From an uncultured Marinobacter sp. (GTDB lineage: Bacteria > Pseudomonadota > Gammaproteobacteria > Pseudomonadales > Oleiphilaceae): a stretch of 64,000 nucleotides of DNA. The notes beneath the pieces are model-generated. The model saw only the letters and a list, made by a program, of their open reading frames with translations, made no database searches and was not told the origin of the DNA. A program made the translations under genes and the position numbers. The stretch spans positions 6,570 to 70,569 of the forward strand of contig NZ_CAMPJO010000017.1 of NCBI RefSeq assembly GCF_946886895.1, in the 5' to 3' direction. Numbering within the stretch: the first letter of the stretch is position 1; each line of letters opens with the position of its first letter. Below are positions 1 through 12,541 of this stretch, in pieces.

Positions 1-3030
<3,030 letters not shown>

Positions 3031-3075
3031 AAAAGGACGAACCCGCCGGGGCCAGGAATGGGGGGAAGGAGACCG

Positions 3076-4347
3076 TCAGTGCAGCATGTTCAGGCGTTCA
3101 TCCATGAACACATCCATCTCCGGCGCGAGGATGTGAACGTACCGGTCAAAATACAGGAATTGTTTCAGCAGCAACGCGAACTCCCGGGGAAAGTGCAGGC
3201 CGTGGCTTTCGCCGATTTTGACCATGTCCAACAGGATATTGTTGACATCGTCCTCCGCCTGTTCGGCTTCATAGGGAATGTGATCCGGAACCATCTTGTC
3301 CATCTGCTGGTACAGACGTCGCAGATCCGCCGCCAGCTCGCCGGCCTGCACTGTCTGCCGGGTGACGCCAATCCGGATCATGGCGTCTGCCATACCGTCG
3401 AAATTACCGACCATCACCGATGAAATAAAATCGCTGACCGCCTGCCAGGTATCCGACCGGATCCGCCCGACGATGCCGAAATCAATAAATCCGACACGAC
3501 CGTCCCGCAGCACCATCAGGTTGCCGGCGTGGACATCGGCATGAAAAAATTCACATTGGGTGAGGCTGGCAAACCAGGTGTTCATGGCGGTAATCAGGGT
3601 CCGCTCCGGATCCCGGGCGTAGCCCCGAATACTCTCCAGGTCGGTGAGAGGTACGCCGTAGAACCGCTCCATGGTCAACACTCGCCGGGTGCTGCAATGT
3701 TCATAGACTTTCGGCACCGCGGCATCTTCATTATGGGTGTCGTGCAAAAAATTCCGGAACACCCGCAGGTTATTCGCTTCCTTTATGAAGTCACACTCTT
3801 CCATCATGGTCCGCTGAATTTCTTCCACGATACCAGACATGGACGTCCACGAAAGCTTCGGTGCCAGGGTCTCCAGAATGCGCGCCGACAGGTACAGAAA
3901 ATTCAGGTCTGTCAGCAGAATATTTTCCACGCCGGGCTTCTGTACCTTGATCACCACATCCTCCCCGGTCACCAGCCGGGCTGCATGAACCTGGGCAATG
4001 GACGCGGATGCCAGCGCCACCGGATCAATGTCCGAATACACCTGCTCAACAGGCCGCCCGAGCTCCTCCTGGATGATGCGTTTGATCACACCAAAAGGCA
4101 GGTTCGGTGTCCTGTCCAGACAGTACTGGAATTCTTCGACGTACTCCTTTGGGAAAAACGTGGGGGAGCTGGCAATGAACTGCCCGAGCTTGATGTAGGT
4201 CGCGCCCAGTGACTCAAAGGTCTGGCGCAGCAACCGTGGTGTCGGGGGGCGATCCCCCCTGACCCAACCAACACCGGTCCGGCCCAGCACAGAAAGTGTC
4301 TGCCCTATCCTGAGTGCGCCTTTGATTCCGTTCGTCACGGTGCCCAT
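3076..4347 (-). CDS. ABC1/UbiB (ADCK)-family atypical kinase-like protein
   Basis: Member of the ABC1/UbiB/ADCK family, several of which act in ubiquinone or lipid metabolism; the substrate of this one cannot be told from sequence. The 423 residues show the family hallmarks in order: KLGQ in YIKLGQFIASSP (about 53), the Ala-rich loop ASASIAQVH (about 114), a lysine in VVIKVQKPG (about 132), ECDFIKEANN (about 185), catalytic-loop-like FHADVHAGN (about 260) and FIDFG (about 280). It is shorter than UbiB (about 540) and lacks obvious C-terminal membrane helices. It sits between dnaN (10 bp) and recF (45 bp), an unusual place, and is probably cotranscribed with replication genes. Confidence 0.88.
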   Translation of the reverse strand: MGTVTNGIKGALRIGQTLSVLGRTGVGWVRGDRPPTPRLLRQTFESLGATYIKLGQFIASSPTFFPKEYVEEFQYCLDRTPNLPFGVIKRIIQEELGRPVEQVYSDIDPVALASASIAQVHAARLVTGEDVVIKVQKPGVENILLTDLNFLYLSARILETLAPKLSWTSMSGIVEEIQRTMMEECDFIKEANNLRVFRNFLHDTHNEDAAVPKVYEHCSTRRVLTMERFYGVPLTDLESIRGYARDPERTLITAMNTWFASLTQCEFFHADVHAGNLMVLRDGRVGFIDFGIVGRIRSDTWQAVSDFISSVMVGNFDGMADAMIRIGVTRQTVQAGELAADLRRLYQQMDKMVPDHIPYEAEQAEDDVNNILLDMVKIGESHGLHFPREFALLLKQFLYFDRYVHILAPEMDVFMDERLNMLH

Positions 4348-4357
4348 CGTTTGTCTC

Positions 4358-5461
4358 CTATAACCTCATCGGCATAACCACATACAGGCAGCGGTTATCG
4401 TTCTGCGCTTCAATCAGAGCGCTGCTGTTCGGGTTCGACAGGGTAATCTTCACCTGTTCCTCATCCAGCGCATTCATCACGTCCACCAGATACCCTACAT
4501 TAAACCCGATCTGCAGGGATTCGCCCTGATACTCAACCGGCAGCGCGTCTTCAGCCTGTTCCTGGTCAGGGTTGTTGGCAAAGACCTGAAGTTCGTTGGG
4601 AGCCAGATTCAGACGAACGCCCCGAATATTCTCGTGGGACAGGATACCCGCTCGCTGCAGGGTGTTTTTCAGGGTGGCGCGATCCGCCATCACCACCTTG
4701 TCACCACCACGGGGAATCACCCGGTTGTAATCCGGGAACTTGCCTTCGATCAGCTTGGAGGTAAAGGTATAGGAACCGACCGTCGCCCGCAGATGGTTGT
4801 CACCGATTACCAGGGTAACGGGTGTCTCTACTTCGTCCAGCAACCGCGCCAGCTCCAGCACCCCTTTGCGGGGTACGATCACCTGTCGCAGTTCCGGGCA
4901 GCCGGTATCGAGTTCCTGATGGGCCATGGCCAGCCGGTGGCCATCGGTGGCCACCGTCCGCACATGGCTACTGTCCACTTCCAGCAGCAACCCGTTGAGA
5001 TAATACCGGACGTCCTGTTGCGCCATGGCAAAGGCAGTGGCGTCCAGCATCCGCTCCAGCTCTTTCTGGGGCAGCTCCAGCCGGAAACTTTCCGCCTCAT
5101 CCTCGACGTTCGGAAAATGCTCTGCCGGCAACGTCGACAGGGTGAAATGGCTGGCACCGCACCGGACGTGCAACCGGTCGCCTTCGAGCGCCAGTTCAAT
5201 CGGCGCTTCGTCACCCAGTGCCCGGCAGATATCAGACAGTTTCCGGGCCGGCACGGTAATCCGGCCAGGCTGATCCACATGCACCGGCGCTACCCGGCCT
5301 ACCAGTTCCACTTCCATGTTGGTCCCGGTCAACGTCAGGCTGTTGTCTTCCGCCACCAGCAGAACGTTGGAAAGAACGGGCATGGTCTGTTTTTTCTCTA
5401 CCACACCGGCAATGCTTTGCAGCGGTGTCAGCAGGGATTCACGGCTGATCGTCAGTTTCAT
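4358..5461 (-). CDS. dnaN: DNA polymerase III sliding clamp (beta)
   Basis: Ring-shaped processivity clamp of the replicative polymerase. I chose ATG 5461 (MKLTISRESLLTPLQSIAGVVEKKQTMPVL is split here to its first words MKLTISRESLL) because it matches the family N-terminus and gives 367 residues, the standard length; the frame is open 15 codons further upstream without family support. It ends YVVMPMRL, matching the conserved VMPMRL tail. The gene starts 54 bp after dnaA stops and precedes the ABC1-like gene. Confidence 0.97.
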   Translation of the reverse strand: MKLTISRESLLTPLQSIAGVVEKKQTMPVLSNVLLVAEDNSLTLTGTNMEVELVGRVAPVHVDQPGRITVPARKLSDICRALGDEAPIELALEGDRLHVRCGASHFTLSTLPAEHFPNVEDEAESFRLELPQKELERMLDATAFAMAQQDVRYYLNGLLLEVDSSHVRTVATDGHRLAMAHQELDTGCPELRQVIVPRKGVLELARLLDEVETPVTLVIGDNHLRATVGSYTFTSKLIEGKFPDYNRVIPRGGDKVVMADRATLKNTLQRAGILSHENIRGVRLNLAPNELQVFANNPDQEQAEDALPVEYQGESLQIGFNVGYLVDVMNALDEEQVKITLSNPNSSALIEAQNDNRCLYVVMPMRL

Positions 5462-5515
5462 GTCACTCAGCTTTCTTTTGTTGGAAGGGTGAATGTTTGT
5501 CGCCACCGCCTCGGA

Positions 5516-6973
5516 TCAGGTGGTGAGCAGTCTCATAAAATTCTGATAATCCTCGCGGATGCCAGGATCGGTCTCCTGCAACTCCACAATCTTTTTGCAC
5601 GCGTGCAACACCGTGGTGTGATCTCGACCACCAAAGGCGTCTCCGATTTCCGGCAGGCTGTGGTTGGTCAGCTCCTTGGACAGCGACATGGCCACCTGCC
5701 TGGGTCGGGTCACGGTCCGGGTCCGACGCTTCGACAGCAGATCCGCCACCTTGATCTTGTAATACTCTGCAACCGTCCGCTGGATGTTGTCGATGCTGAC
5801 CTGTTTTTCATGCAGTGCCAACAGGTCCTTCAGGCTCTCCCGGATAAACGGCGGTGTGATCTCAGAGCCTGTGAAGTGAGCATTCGCTATCACCAGACGA
5901 AGCGCCCCTTCTAGCTCCCGGACATTCGAACGAATCTTCTGGGCAATGAAGAAGGCGGCTTCACTGCTCAGTTTTACATTCACCTGGTCGGCTTTCTTCA
6001 TCAGAATCGCGACTCGGGTTTCCAGCTCCGGTGGCTCCACCATCACCGTCAGACCCCAACCAAAACGGGACTTGAGGCGTTCTTCCATGTCGACGATTTC
6101 CTTGGGAAACCGGTCGCAGGTCACAATGACCTGCTGTCCTCCCTCAAGCAACGCATTGAAGGTATGGAAAAATTCCTCCTGGGAGCGCTCCTTGCGGGCA
6201 AAAAACTGGATATCATCAATCAGCAACGCATCCACCGACCGATAATACCGCTTGAATTCGTTAATGGCGTTCAACTGCAGCGCCTTGACCATATCCGCCA
6301 CGAACCGCTCCGACCGCAGATACGCCACCTTGGCCTTCGGGTTGCGGCGTACGATTTCGTTGCCGATGGCATGCATCAGGTGGGTTTTACCCAGACCCAC
6401 ACCGCCATAGAGGAACAGCGGGTTATAGGCCCCTCCCGGATTTTCCGCGACCTGCATCGACGCCGCCCGGGCAAGCTGGTTGGACTTGCCTTCCACGAAG
6501 GTATCAAAGGTAAACCCCTCGTTCAGAAAGCTCTGGTGTTTGATATCGCCTTCCACCTGCACGGATCGCCGACCCTGGCCAGCCCCGGCCCGCCGCGCTG
6601 CGGCTGAACCACCGGCACTGGCAGCGACACCTTTCTCTTCCTCGGTCACCCGACTGCCAAACTCATCCTGTACCGCCCCGTTCACCGTTGCCGGTACCTC
6701 GGAACGCAACACGGGTGCGCTCTCCCGGGGCGCCGACCCGACTTTCATGTCTACCCGGGGTGCCTGACCGCCATTCAGGTCCTTCAGCACCTCTTCGATA
6801 CGACGCAGATACTTTTCATTCACCCAATCCATCACAAACCGGTTCGGGGCAAACAGCATGAGCTGGCCCTCCCGGTGGTCAGATTGCAGGGGCCTGAGCC
6901 AGGTATTGAACTGTTGTGCGGGAAACTCGTCCCGGAGTACTTCAAGACATTGATGCCATATGCTGTTCGGCAC
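5516..6973 (-). CDS. dnaA: Chromosomal replication initiator DnaA
   Basis: AAA+ initiator that binds DnaA boxes and melts oriC. The 485-residue protein has an N-terminal DnaB/DiaA interaction domain ([13 protein letters not shown]), a low-complexity Gly/Ala/Arg linker (about 90-140), Walker [10 protein letters not shown] near 190, Walker [10 protein letters not shown] near 252 and the domain IV signature [15 protein letters not shown] near 445. The start is GTG 6973, with GGGAG about 9 nt upstream. It is divergent from rpmH across oriC. Confidence 0.97.
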   Translation of the reverse strand: MPNSIWHQCLEVLRDEFPAQQFNTWLRPLQSDHREGQLMLFAPNRFVMDWVNEKYLRRIEEVLKDLNGGQAPRVDMKVGSAPRESAPVLRSEVPATVNGAVQDEFGSRVTEEEKGVAASAGGSAAARRAGAGQGRRSVQVEGDIKHQSFLNEGFTFDTFVEGKSNQLARAASMQVAENPGGAYNPLFLYGGVGLGKTHLMHAIGNEIVRRNPKAKVAYLRSERFVADMVKALQLNAINEFKRYYRSVDALLIDDIQFFARKERSQEEFFHTFNALLEGGQQVIVTCDRFPKEIVDMEERLKSRFGWGLTVMVEPPELETRVAILMKKADQVNVKLSSEAAFFIAQKIRSNVRELEGALRLVIANAHFTGSEITPPFIRESLKDLLALHEKQVSIDNIQRTVAEYYKIKVADLLSKRRTRTVTRPRQVAMSLSKELTNHSLPEIGDAFGGRDHTTVLHACKKIVELQETDPGIREDYQNFMRLLTT

Positions 6974-7039
6974 GACAGTCCGCTCCCGATAACCCAGAAA
7001 TGTCTCGAACCGGAACCCTCACGATCCAATCCAGAGAGA

Positions 7040-7480
7040 TGACCCCGGATTCTAACCCGACGGCCCGTTCAGTGAAAGCGCCCCGGCAATCTCATAAACA
7101 GCCTGTGGAAATTTAATGTTAACTATTTCATTTATTTACAGACTTACCTACAGGCTTGTGTACAGAAATTTTCTGGTGAAAAAGTTACCCACAGCCCTGT
7201 GTGCATACCTGCCCGTGAACCCTGTGTGCAGACCCGGGACGAGCACGGGGATAACTCGGGTTTTCGTCGCCATCGTTACTTACCCACAATTCCTCTCGCT
7301 CTCGTCCACAGGCCTTACGGGCATTTATCAGCCCCCTTATCAACCTTCCAAGCTTTTGAAAAATAATGAAATTAATCGCTTATACACAGAAAACACCGTG
7401 CCTAATAACAGTAATAATTAGTCTTTAAAAGAATTCTAAAAAGACCTATTGATTTAATTACTGCACGATTTGTTCATCCC
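7040..7480. other. oriC (dnaA-rpmH intergenic origin)
   Basis: The 660-bp gap between dnaA and rpmH holds DnaA-box matches: TTACCCACA at 7185-7193 and 7280-7288, TTATACACA at 7380-7388, a partial TTATCCCC on the minus strand near 7250, and weaker TCCACA motifs near 7100 and 7308. An AT-rich stretch at about 7350-7460 (runs such as GAAAAATAATGAAATTAAT and AATAACAGTAATAATTAG) is a candidate unwinding element. The composition and position match a Pseudomonas-type dnaA-rpmH origin. No protein gene is credible here. Confidence 0.85.
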
Positions 7481-7530
7481 CCACCGTCCCGGGTCCCGAT
7501 GACATCGGCACAAGCCCGTACCAATAAACA

Positions 7531-7559
7531 TTGAATCTGCCGGGGAATTTGCATAGAAT
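7531..7559 (+). promoter_or_regulatory. Candidate sigma70 promoter of rpmH-rnpA
   Basis: TTGAAT at 7531-7536 and TAGAAT at 7554-7559 are separated by 17 bp, 75 bp ahead of the rpmH start. Pattern match only. Confidence 0.5.
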
Positions 7560-7633
7560 GCCGCTCCTGTTTTGGCTGTTCATTTTCCAGCCAGTTACTG
7601 AATTTCCAACACACGAATTGTGAGATCGTCACC

Positions 7634-7768
7634 ATGAAAAGAACGTTTCAACCTAGCGTCCTGAAGCGTAAGCGCGTTCACGGTTTCCGTGCCCGTATGG
7701 CCACAGCCAACGGTCGCAAAGTTATTTCCCGTCGTCGCGCCAAGGGCCGTGCCCGTCTGTCTGCGTAA
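7634..7768 (+). CDS. rpmH: 50S ribosomal protein L34
   Basis: L34 is a small rRNA-binding protein of the large subunit. The 44 residues begin [20 protein letters not shown] and end [11 protein letters not shown], essentially the family consensus and length. The Arg/Lys-rich composition fits. It is the first gene of the rpmH-rnpA-yidD-yidC cluster and lies on the origin-distal side of oriC. Confidence 0.97.
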   Translation: MKRTFQPSVLKRKRVHGFRARMATANGRKVISRRRAKGRARLSA

Positions 7769-7783
7769 CACTCTGTTCGCCTG

Positions 7784-8191
7784 ATGAAGGCTTTGAATTT
7801 TCCAAAATCGCACCGCCTGCTGCGGCCTGCTGATTACGGCAAAGTCTTCGATGACGTTCAGTTGAAAGTTCCGCACCGGAATTTTCTGATCCTGGCTACA
7901 CCGAACACCTTCGGTCACGCCAGGATCGGTTTGGTGTTCTCCAAAAAGAACCTCAAACTGGCGGTTCAGCGTAACCGGATCAAACGGCACGTCAGGGAAA
8001 CCTTCAGGCACCAGACCGATTTGCCGGGCCTGGATATTGTCATACTCGGTCGGCAAGGCCTTGGCAGCCTGGATGATCCGGCAGTACGAGCGGCCCTGTC
8101 CGATCTCTGGCGTCGGCTGAAGAAAAAGCATCAGCAACAACAGTCACCCCAGGCAGCATCCGCACAGCCTGCCGGTAGAAGGACGGGTTAA
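7784..8191 (+). CDS. rnpA: Ribonuclease P protein component
   Basis: Protein cofactor of RNase P for 5' tRNA maturation. The 135 residues include the family motif [19 protein letters not shown] (the RNR motif, about 54-72) that contacts the RNA subunit. A Gln/Ala-rich tail (about 115-135) extends past the conserved fold. It starts 15 bp after rpmH, and its stop TAA shares one base with the yidD ATG at 8191, implying translational coupling. Confidence 0.95.
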   Translation: MKALNFPKSHRLLRPADYGKVFDDVQLKVPHRNFLILATPNTFGHARIGLVFSKKNLKLAVQRNRIKRHVRETFRHQTDLPGLDIVILGRQGLGSLDDPAVRAALSDLWRRLKKKHQQQQSPQAASAQPAGRRTG

Positions 8192-8475
8192 TGCGCAAGT
8201 TCCTGTTACTGCCGATTCGTTTCTATCAGTACGCCATCAGTCCCCTGATGGTCAGCCATTGTCGCCATTACCCCACCTGTTCCCAGTACGCCCTGGACGC
8301 CATTAGCCATCATGGCGCCCTGAAAGGACTTTTTCTCGCTATTAGACGTCTGTTGAGGTGTCATCCCTGGGCGGAAGGCGGTTATGATCCGGTACCGGGT
8401 ATGACAGACTCAGGCGGTACCAGCACCTGTGGGCACGCTGATCACCCTCTTACCACCACCCAGACCAGACAGTAA
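8191..8475 (+). CDS. yidD: Membrane protein insertion efficiency factor YidD
   Basis: Small amphipathic inner-membrane-associated protein thought to assist YidC/Sec insertion. The 94 residues carry the conserved core [10 protein letters not shown] and [15 protein letters not shown], with Cys/His-rich HYPTCSQY and a second cysteine in [16 protein letters not shown]. The start overlaps the rnpA stop by 1 nt, and yidC begins 4 bp after its end. Confidence 0.94.
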   Translation: MRKFLLLPIRFYQYAISPLMVSHCRHYPTCSQYALDAISHHGALKGLFLAIRRLLRCHPWAEGGYDPVPGMTDSGGTSTCGHADHPLTTTQTRQ

Positions 8476-8479
8476 CTCT

Positions 8480-10180
8480 ATGGATATTCAACGCATCGTA
8501 TTATTTGCCGGCCTGGCGATTGTCAGCTATCTGATGGTGCTGGCCTGGAACGAGGATTATCACCAGCAACCACAAACCGCCCAGACCGAGCAGGTGATGG
8601 AAGCAACCGGTTCCGGTGCGGACGACATGGTGCTCCCGGGAGAAACCACCAAAACAACGTCCTCGGAAGAGTTCACCACACCGGACTCCGGCCAGACAAC
8701 AACGGTAACAACCGGTTCCGATACCCAGGTGACGGATCAGTTCATTCACGTCCGGACCGATGTATTTGATATCACCATTGATCGGGTTGGTGGCAACCTG
8801 GTCAGCAGCGCCCTGTTGAACTACGACAAATCCCTGAACAGCAAGGCCCCACTCAAGTTATTAAAGAACACCACGCATCAGACTTACATCCTGGAAAGCG
8901 GGCTTATCGGTCAGGACGGACCTGACAGCCGTAAAAGCGGTTCCGCCCCGGTCTACGATACCCGAGCCACTTCTTACACCTTGTCAGAAGGTGAAAACCA
9001 GTTGGTCGTGGACCTCACCCATACCACCGCCCAGGGTGTTGTCATCACCAAACGTTATCTGTTCGAGCGTAACAGCTACGAAATAGGCGTGCGTTATCTG
9101 ATCAATAACAAGTCCGGTGAGCCCTGGAAAGCGAACTTCACCGGCAAGATTGTGCGGGATCAGGCTCCGGACCCCACGTCCCAGGCCAGTATGGGTATTC
9201 AGGCGTTTCTGGGCCTGGTAATCAGCACTCAGGAAGATCCGTACCAGAAATTCGACTTCAGTGATCTGCAGGAAACCCAGATCAACCGGACCGTTACCAA
9301 TGGCTGGATGGCGTTCCTGCAGCATTACTTCCTCACTGCCTTAGTGCCGGAGCGGGGCGTTCCGGCCCAGTTCCAGACCACGCGGCGAGGGCCACTCCAT
9401 GTGATGGGCTTTGTGTACCCGGCCACCAATGTGGCTCCGGGTGACACCGCCGAAGTGGGAGCCCGTGCCTATGTGGGTCCGAAAATCATTGACCGGCTGG
9501 AAGACGTGGCCCCGAACCTCGACCGCACGGTGGATTTCGGATTCCTGTTCTTTATATCCCTGCCGCTATTCATTGTACTCAAATGGTTCTACGGCATTGT
9601 TGGCAACTGGGGCGTATCGATCATCCTGCTGACGGTTCTGGTGAAGGCATTGTTCTTCCACCTGTCCGCGACCAGTTACCGTTCCATGGCGCGTATGCGT
9701 GCGGTGGCGCCACAGCTGACCCGGCTCAAGGAACTCTACGGCGATGACCGACAGCGCATGTCCCAGGAAATGATGGCGCTGTATAAGCGGGAGAAAATCA
9801 ACCCGCTGGGTGGCTGTCTGCCGATCCTGGTGCAGATGCCGGTCTTTATATCCCTCTACTGGGTATTGTTCGAGAGTGTTCAGCTCCGGCATGCTCCGTT
9901 TATGCTGTGGATAAACGACCTGTCGCAGATGGATCCGTATTTCATCCTGCCGATCCTGATGGGCGCCAGCATGTTCCTGCAGATGCACCTGAACCCGACT
10001 CCGCCGGATCCGATGCAGGCCAAGATCATGAAGCTGATGCCTCTGATCTTCACGGTGTTCTTCCTCTGGTTCCCGGCCGGTCTGGTTCTGTACTGGCTGG
10101 TGAACAACATTCTGTCGATTTCCCAGCAGTGGTATATTACCCGTAAGATCGAATCGGAAATGGCCGGGAAGAAACACTGA
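8480..10180 (+). CDS. yidC: Membrane protein insertase YidC
   Basis: Inserts and folds inner-membrane proteins with or without Sec. ATG 8480 (MDIQRIVLFAGLAIVSYLM) gives 566 residues, typical of the gammaproteobacterial long form: an N-terminal membrane helix (5-22), a Thr/Ser-rich linker, the large periplasmic beta domain (about 85-340) and the C-terminal insertase core starting near 360 (FGFLFFISLPLFIVLKWFYG). Conserved core sequence such as LGGCLPILVQMPVFISLYW is present. The frame is open further upstream, but that stretch overlaps yidD and lacks family similarity. Confidence 0.96.
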   Translation: MDIQRIVLFAGLAIVSYLMVLAWNEDYHQQPQTAQTEQVMEATGSGADDMVLPGETTKTTSSEEFTTPDSGQTTTVTTGSDTQVTDQFIHVRTDVFDITIDRVGGNLVSSALLNYDKSLNSKAPLKLLKNTTHQTYILESGLIGQDGPDSRKSGSAPVYDTRATSYTLSEGENQLVVDLTHTTAQGVVITKRYLFERNSYEIGVRYLINNKSGEPWKANFTGKIVRDQAPDPTSQASMGIQAFLGLVISTQEDPYQKFDFSDLQETQINRTVTNGWMAFLQHYFLTALVPERGVPAQFQTTRRGPLHVMGFVYPATNVAPGDTAEVGARAYVGPKIIDRLEDVAPNLDRTVDFGFLFFISLPLFIVLKWFYGIVGNWGVSIILLTVLVKALFFHLSATSYRSMARMRAVAPQLTRLKELYGDDRQRMSQEMMALYKREKINPLGGCLPILVQMPVFISLYWVLFESVQLRHAPFMLWINDLSQMDPYFILPILMGASMFLQMHLNPTPPDPMQAKIMKLMPLIFTVFFLWFPAGLVLYWLVNNILSISQQWYITRKIESEMAGKKH

Positions 10181-10199
10181 TCCGGTGTTTGACCTGACC

Positions 10200-10234
10200 C
10201 AGTAAAGGCTCCTTCACGGGGCCTTTACTGTTTT
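10200..10234 (+). terminator. Rho-independent terminator after yidC
   Basis: The inverted repeat CAGTAAAGGC / GCCTTTACTG encloses a loop of about 12 nt and is followed by TTTTC. It lies between yidC and mnmE. Confidence 0.75.
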
Positions 10235-10251
10235 CAGCCTTTGGAAAACCC

Positions 10252-11622
10252 ATGACTCAGACCACCGAAACTATCGCAGCCATTGCCACCGCACCCGGCC
10301 AGGCCGGTGTCGGCATCGTCCGGGTATCCGGTCCGGACGCCGGAACCATCGCCCGCTGTATGCTGGGCTACGATCCGAAACCCCGCTATGCGCACTACGG
10401 GCCCTTTCTGGATCGTCGTGGGGACCTGATTGACGAAGGCATTGGTCTGTTCTTTCCCAATCCGCAGTCGTTCACCGGTGAGGACGTGTTCGAGCTCCAG
10501 GGCCATGGCGGTACGGTGGTCCTGGACCTGTTGCTTCGGGAAGTCTGTGGGCTCGGCGCCCGGCTGGCCCGTCCCGGGGAGTTTTCCGAACGGGCATTTC
10601 TCAACGACAAACTGGACCTGGCCCAGGCCGAGGCCATCGCCGATCTGATTGAAAGCAGTTCCGAGCAGGCGGCCCGGTGTGCCGTGCGATCCATGCAAGG
10701 AGTATTCTCCCGGCGCATTGACGAGTTGGTGGCGTCGGTCACCCGGTTGCGAATTTATGTGGAGGCCGCCATCGATTTTCCGGAGGAGGAAATTGATTTT
10801 CTGGCCGACGGTAAGGTGGCCGGCGATCTGGGAGACCTGATCGCGCAATTGCAGCGTATATTGGCAGAAGCCCAGCAGGGGACTATTTTGCGGGACGGCA
10901 TGAAAGTCGTCATTGCCGGTCGGCCCAACGCCGGCAAGTCCAGCCTGCTGAATGCCCTGGCGGGGCGCGAAGCGGCCATCGTGACGGCGATTGAAGGCAC
11001 GACCCGCGATGTGCTTCGGGAACATATCCATATTGATGGTATGCCCCTGCATGTGATTGACACTGCCGGCCTGCGGGAAAGTGGGGACGAAGTCGAACAG
11101 ATCGGCATCGCCCGGGCCTGGGATGAAATCCGTCAGGCGGACCGGATTCTGCTGATGGTGGACGCCACCACCACCGACAAGACGGCACCCCATGATATCT
11201 GGCCGGATTTTATCGACCAGTTGCCCGAATCGGCGCCAGTAACGGTCATCCGCAACAAGGTGGATCTGAGTAATGAACCGGTCGGGATTCTGGAAGGCCG
11301 CGTTGGCGAGGCGCCGGTCATCCGGCTGGTTGCCCGCTCGGCCGGGGGGCTTGAGGTGCTGCGTGATCACCTCAAACAGTGCATGGGCTTTGCCAGCACC
11401 ACCGAAGGTGGTTTCCTGGCCCGCCGGCGGCATCTGGATGCCCTGGAACGTGCTCTCGGACACCTGTGTCAGGGCCAGGATCAACTTGAAGGTTATGGCG
11501 CCGGTGAGCTGTTGGCGGAAGACCTGCGGGCGGCCCAGGATGCCCTGGGGGAAATTACCGGTCATCTGACACCGGATGCCCTGTTGGGCAAGATTTTTAG
11601 CAGCTTCTGTATCGGCAAATGA
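10252..11622 (+). CDS. mnmE: tRNA modification GTPase MnmE
   Basis: With MnmG it makes (carboxymethyl)aminomethyl-uridine at tRNA wobble position 34. The 456 residues have the N-terminal folate-binding domain ([14 protein letters not shown] at about 13-26), the helical domain, a G domain with P-loop GRPNAGKSS near 222, DTAGLRES near 270 and NKVD near 338, and the C-terminal catalytic CIGK. It starts 17 bp after the yidC terminator. Its usual partner mnmG is about 10.6 kb downstream here. Confidence 0.97.
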   Translation: MTQTTETIAAIATAPGQAGVGIVRVSGPDAGTIARCMLGYDPKPRYAHYGPFLDRRGDLIDEGIGLFFPNPQSFTGEDVFELQGHGGTVVLDLLLREVCGLGARLARPGEFSERAFLNDKLDLAQAEAIADLIESSSEQAARCAVRSMQGVFSRRIDELVASVTRLRIYVEAAIDFPEEEIDFLADGKVAGDLGDLIAQLQRILAEAQQGTILRDGMKVVIAGRPNAGKSSLLNALAGREAAIVTAIEGTTRDVLREHIHIDGMPLHVIDTAGLRESGDEVEQIGIARAWDEIRQADRILLMVDATTTDKTAPHDIWPDFIDQLPESAPVTVIRNKVDLSNEPVGILEGRVGEAPVIRLVARSAGGLEVLRDHLKQCMGFASTTEGGFLARRRHLDALERALGHLCQGQDQLEGYGAGELLAEDLRAAQDALGEITGHLTPDALLGKIFSSFCIGK

Positions 11623-11689
11623 TACTGTACTGGAACAATCCATACGGGACCCCGACCATCATGTCACCGGTAACAGGCAGGTAAATTCG

Positions 11690-12517
11690 ATGTACTGTCG
11701 TTATGTCTTAGCGCTGATTCTTGCGATCACCTCCGGATGCGCCAGTATCGACGAGGACCGGTTGCTGGATAACTCGGCGGATGTTCTGGACCGGACGGGC
11801 AAGGTGCTGCAGGGCATCGTCAGCCGCCCCGACCCCTACGAACAGGAGCAACAAGCCCTGTTCAGGCAGCCTTATATCGACCCGCTGACGGATTATCTGG
11901 AACAGTACGGCGATGACGAACGCCGGGCCACGATCGTTGATCGTGTGCGGGCTGAACGGAACCGGCGATGCCGTGCCGTGGCCGAGGAATACGCCGAACA
12001 GCCGGCGACGGAGCCGGTGCTGGAACAGTTTCGGGCCGGTTATCAGTACTCCTGCCCGGCCGAGGTCGTGGCCTTTGCTGATCGGGTCGCTGGGTCCCGT
12101 GCCAGCCCGCCCATGCCTTCGCCCCCTGCCCCGGAACCCGAGACGGTTGATTCGGCCCTGGGTCAGCAGGCGGTCAGCGATTGTTACCTGCTGACCTCAA
12201 TCCGTAATTTCAGTGCCGCCCGGGACGCCTGTCTGGCGCCAGCGCAGGCCGGAGATTCCCAGGCCCAGGCCAACCTGGCCCTCATTGCCCATGCCTTCGA
12301 AGATTATCCCGAGGCGTTCCAATGGGCCAGAAAAGCGGCCGGGGACTCCGGTGAGGCGGCGTATCTGCTGGGCCAGATGTACGCTGCGGGTGAAGGCGTC
12401 GCGCCCAGTAAGCAACAGGCCGTATACTGGTACACCAAAGCAGCCGAGCAGGGCCACGAGCAGGCCATCGGCATCCTGAAGCGATATGGCCACAGGGTGT
12501 CCGGCAGCGATAGCTGA
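11690..12517 (+). CDS. Sel1-repeat lipoprotein
   Basis: ATG 11690 gives 275 residues starting MYCRYVLALILAITSGC, a lipoprotein signal with cysteine at about 17. The middle is Pro-rich (about 143-160). The C-terminal part carries Sel1-like repeats (SQAQANLALIAHAFEDYPEA; then GEAAYLLGQMYAAGEGVAPS and KQQAVYWYTKAAEQGHEQA), helical pairs that usually scaffold protein interactions. Cell-envelope location is inferred. It lies 24 bp before the GGDEF-EAL gene and may be cotranscribed with it, so a role in signalling is possible but unproven. Confidence 0.8.
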   Translation: MYCRYVLALILAITSGCASIDEDRLLDNSADVLDRTGKVLQGIVSRPDPYEQEQQALFRQPYIDPLTDYLEQYGDDERRATIVDRVRAERNRRCRAVAEEYAEQPATEPVLEQFRAGYQYSCPAEVVAFADRVAGSRASPPMPSPPAPEPETVDSALGQQAVSDCYLLTSIRNFSAARDACLAPAQAGDSQAQANLALIAHAFEDYPEAFQWARKAAGDSGEAAYLLGQMYAAGEGVAPSKQQAVYWYTKAAEQGHEQAIGILKRYGHRVSGSDS

Positions 12518-12541
12518 TTTCAACACCCAGGGCCACCATGT

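Noticed and set aside
10234..11643. 469-residue open frame antisense to mnmE
   Set aside because: Overlaps an intact, highly conserved gene throughout and resembles no family.
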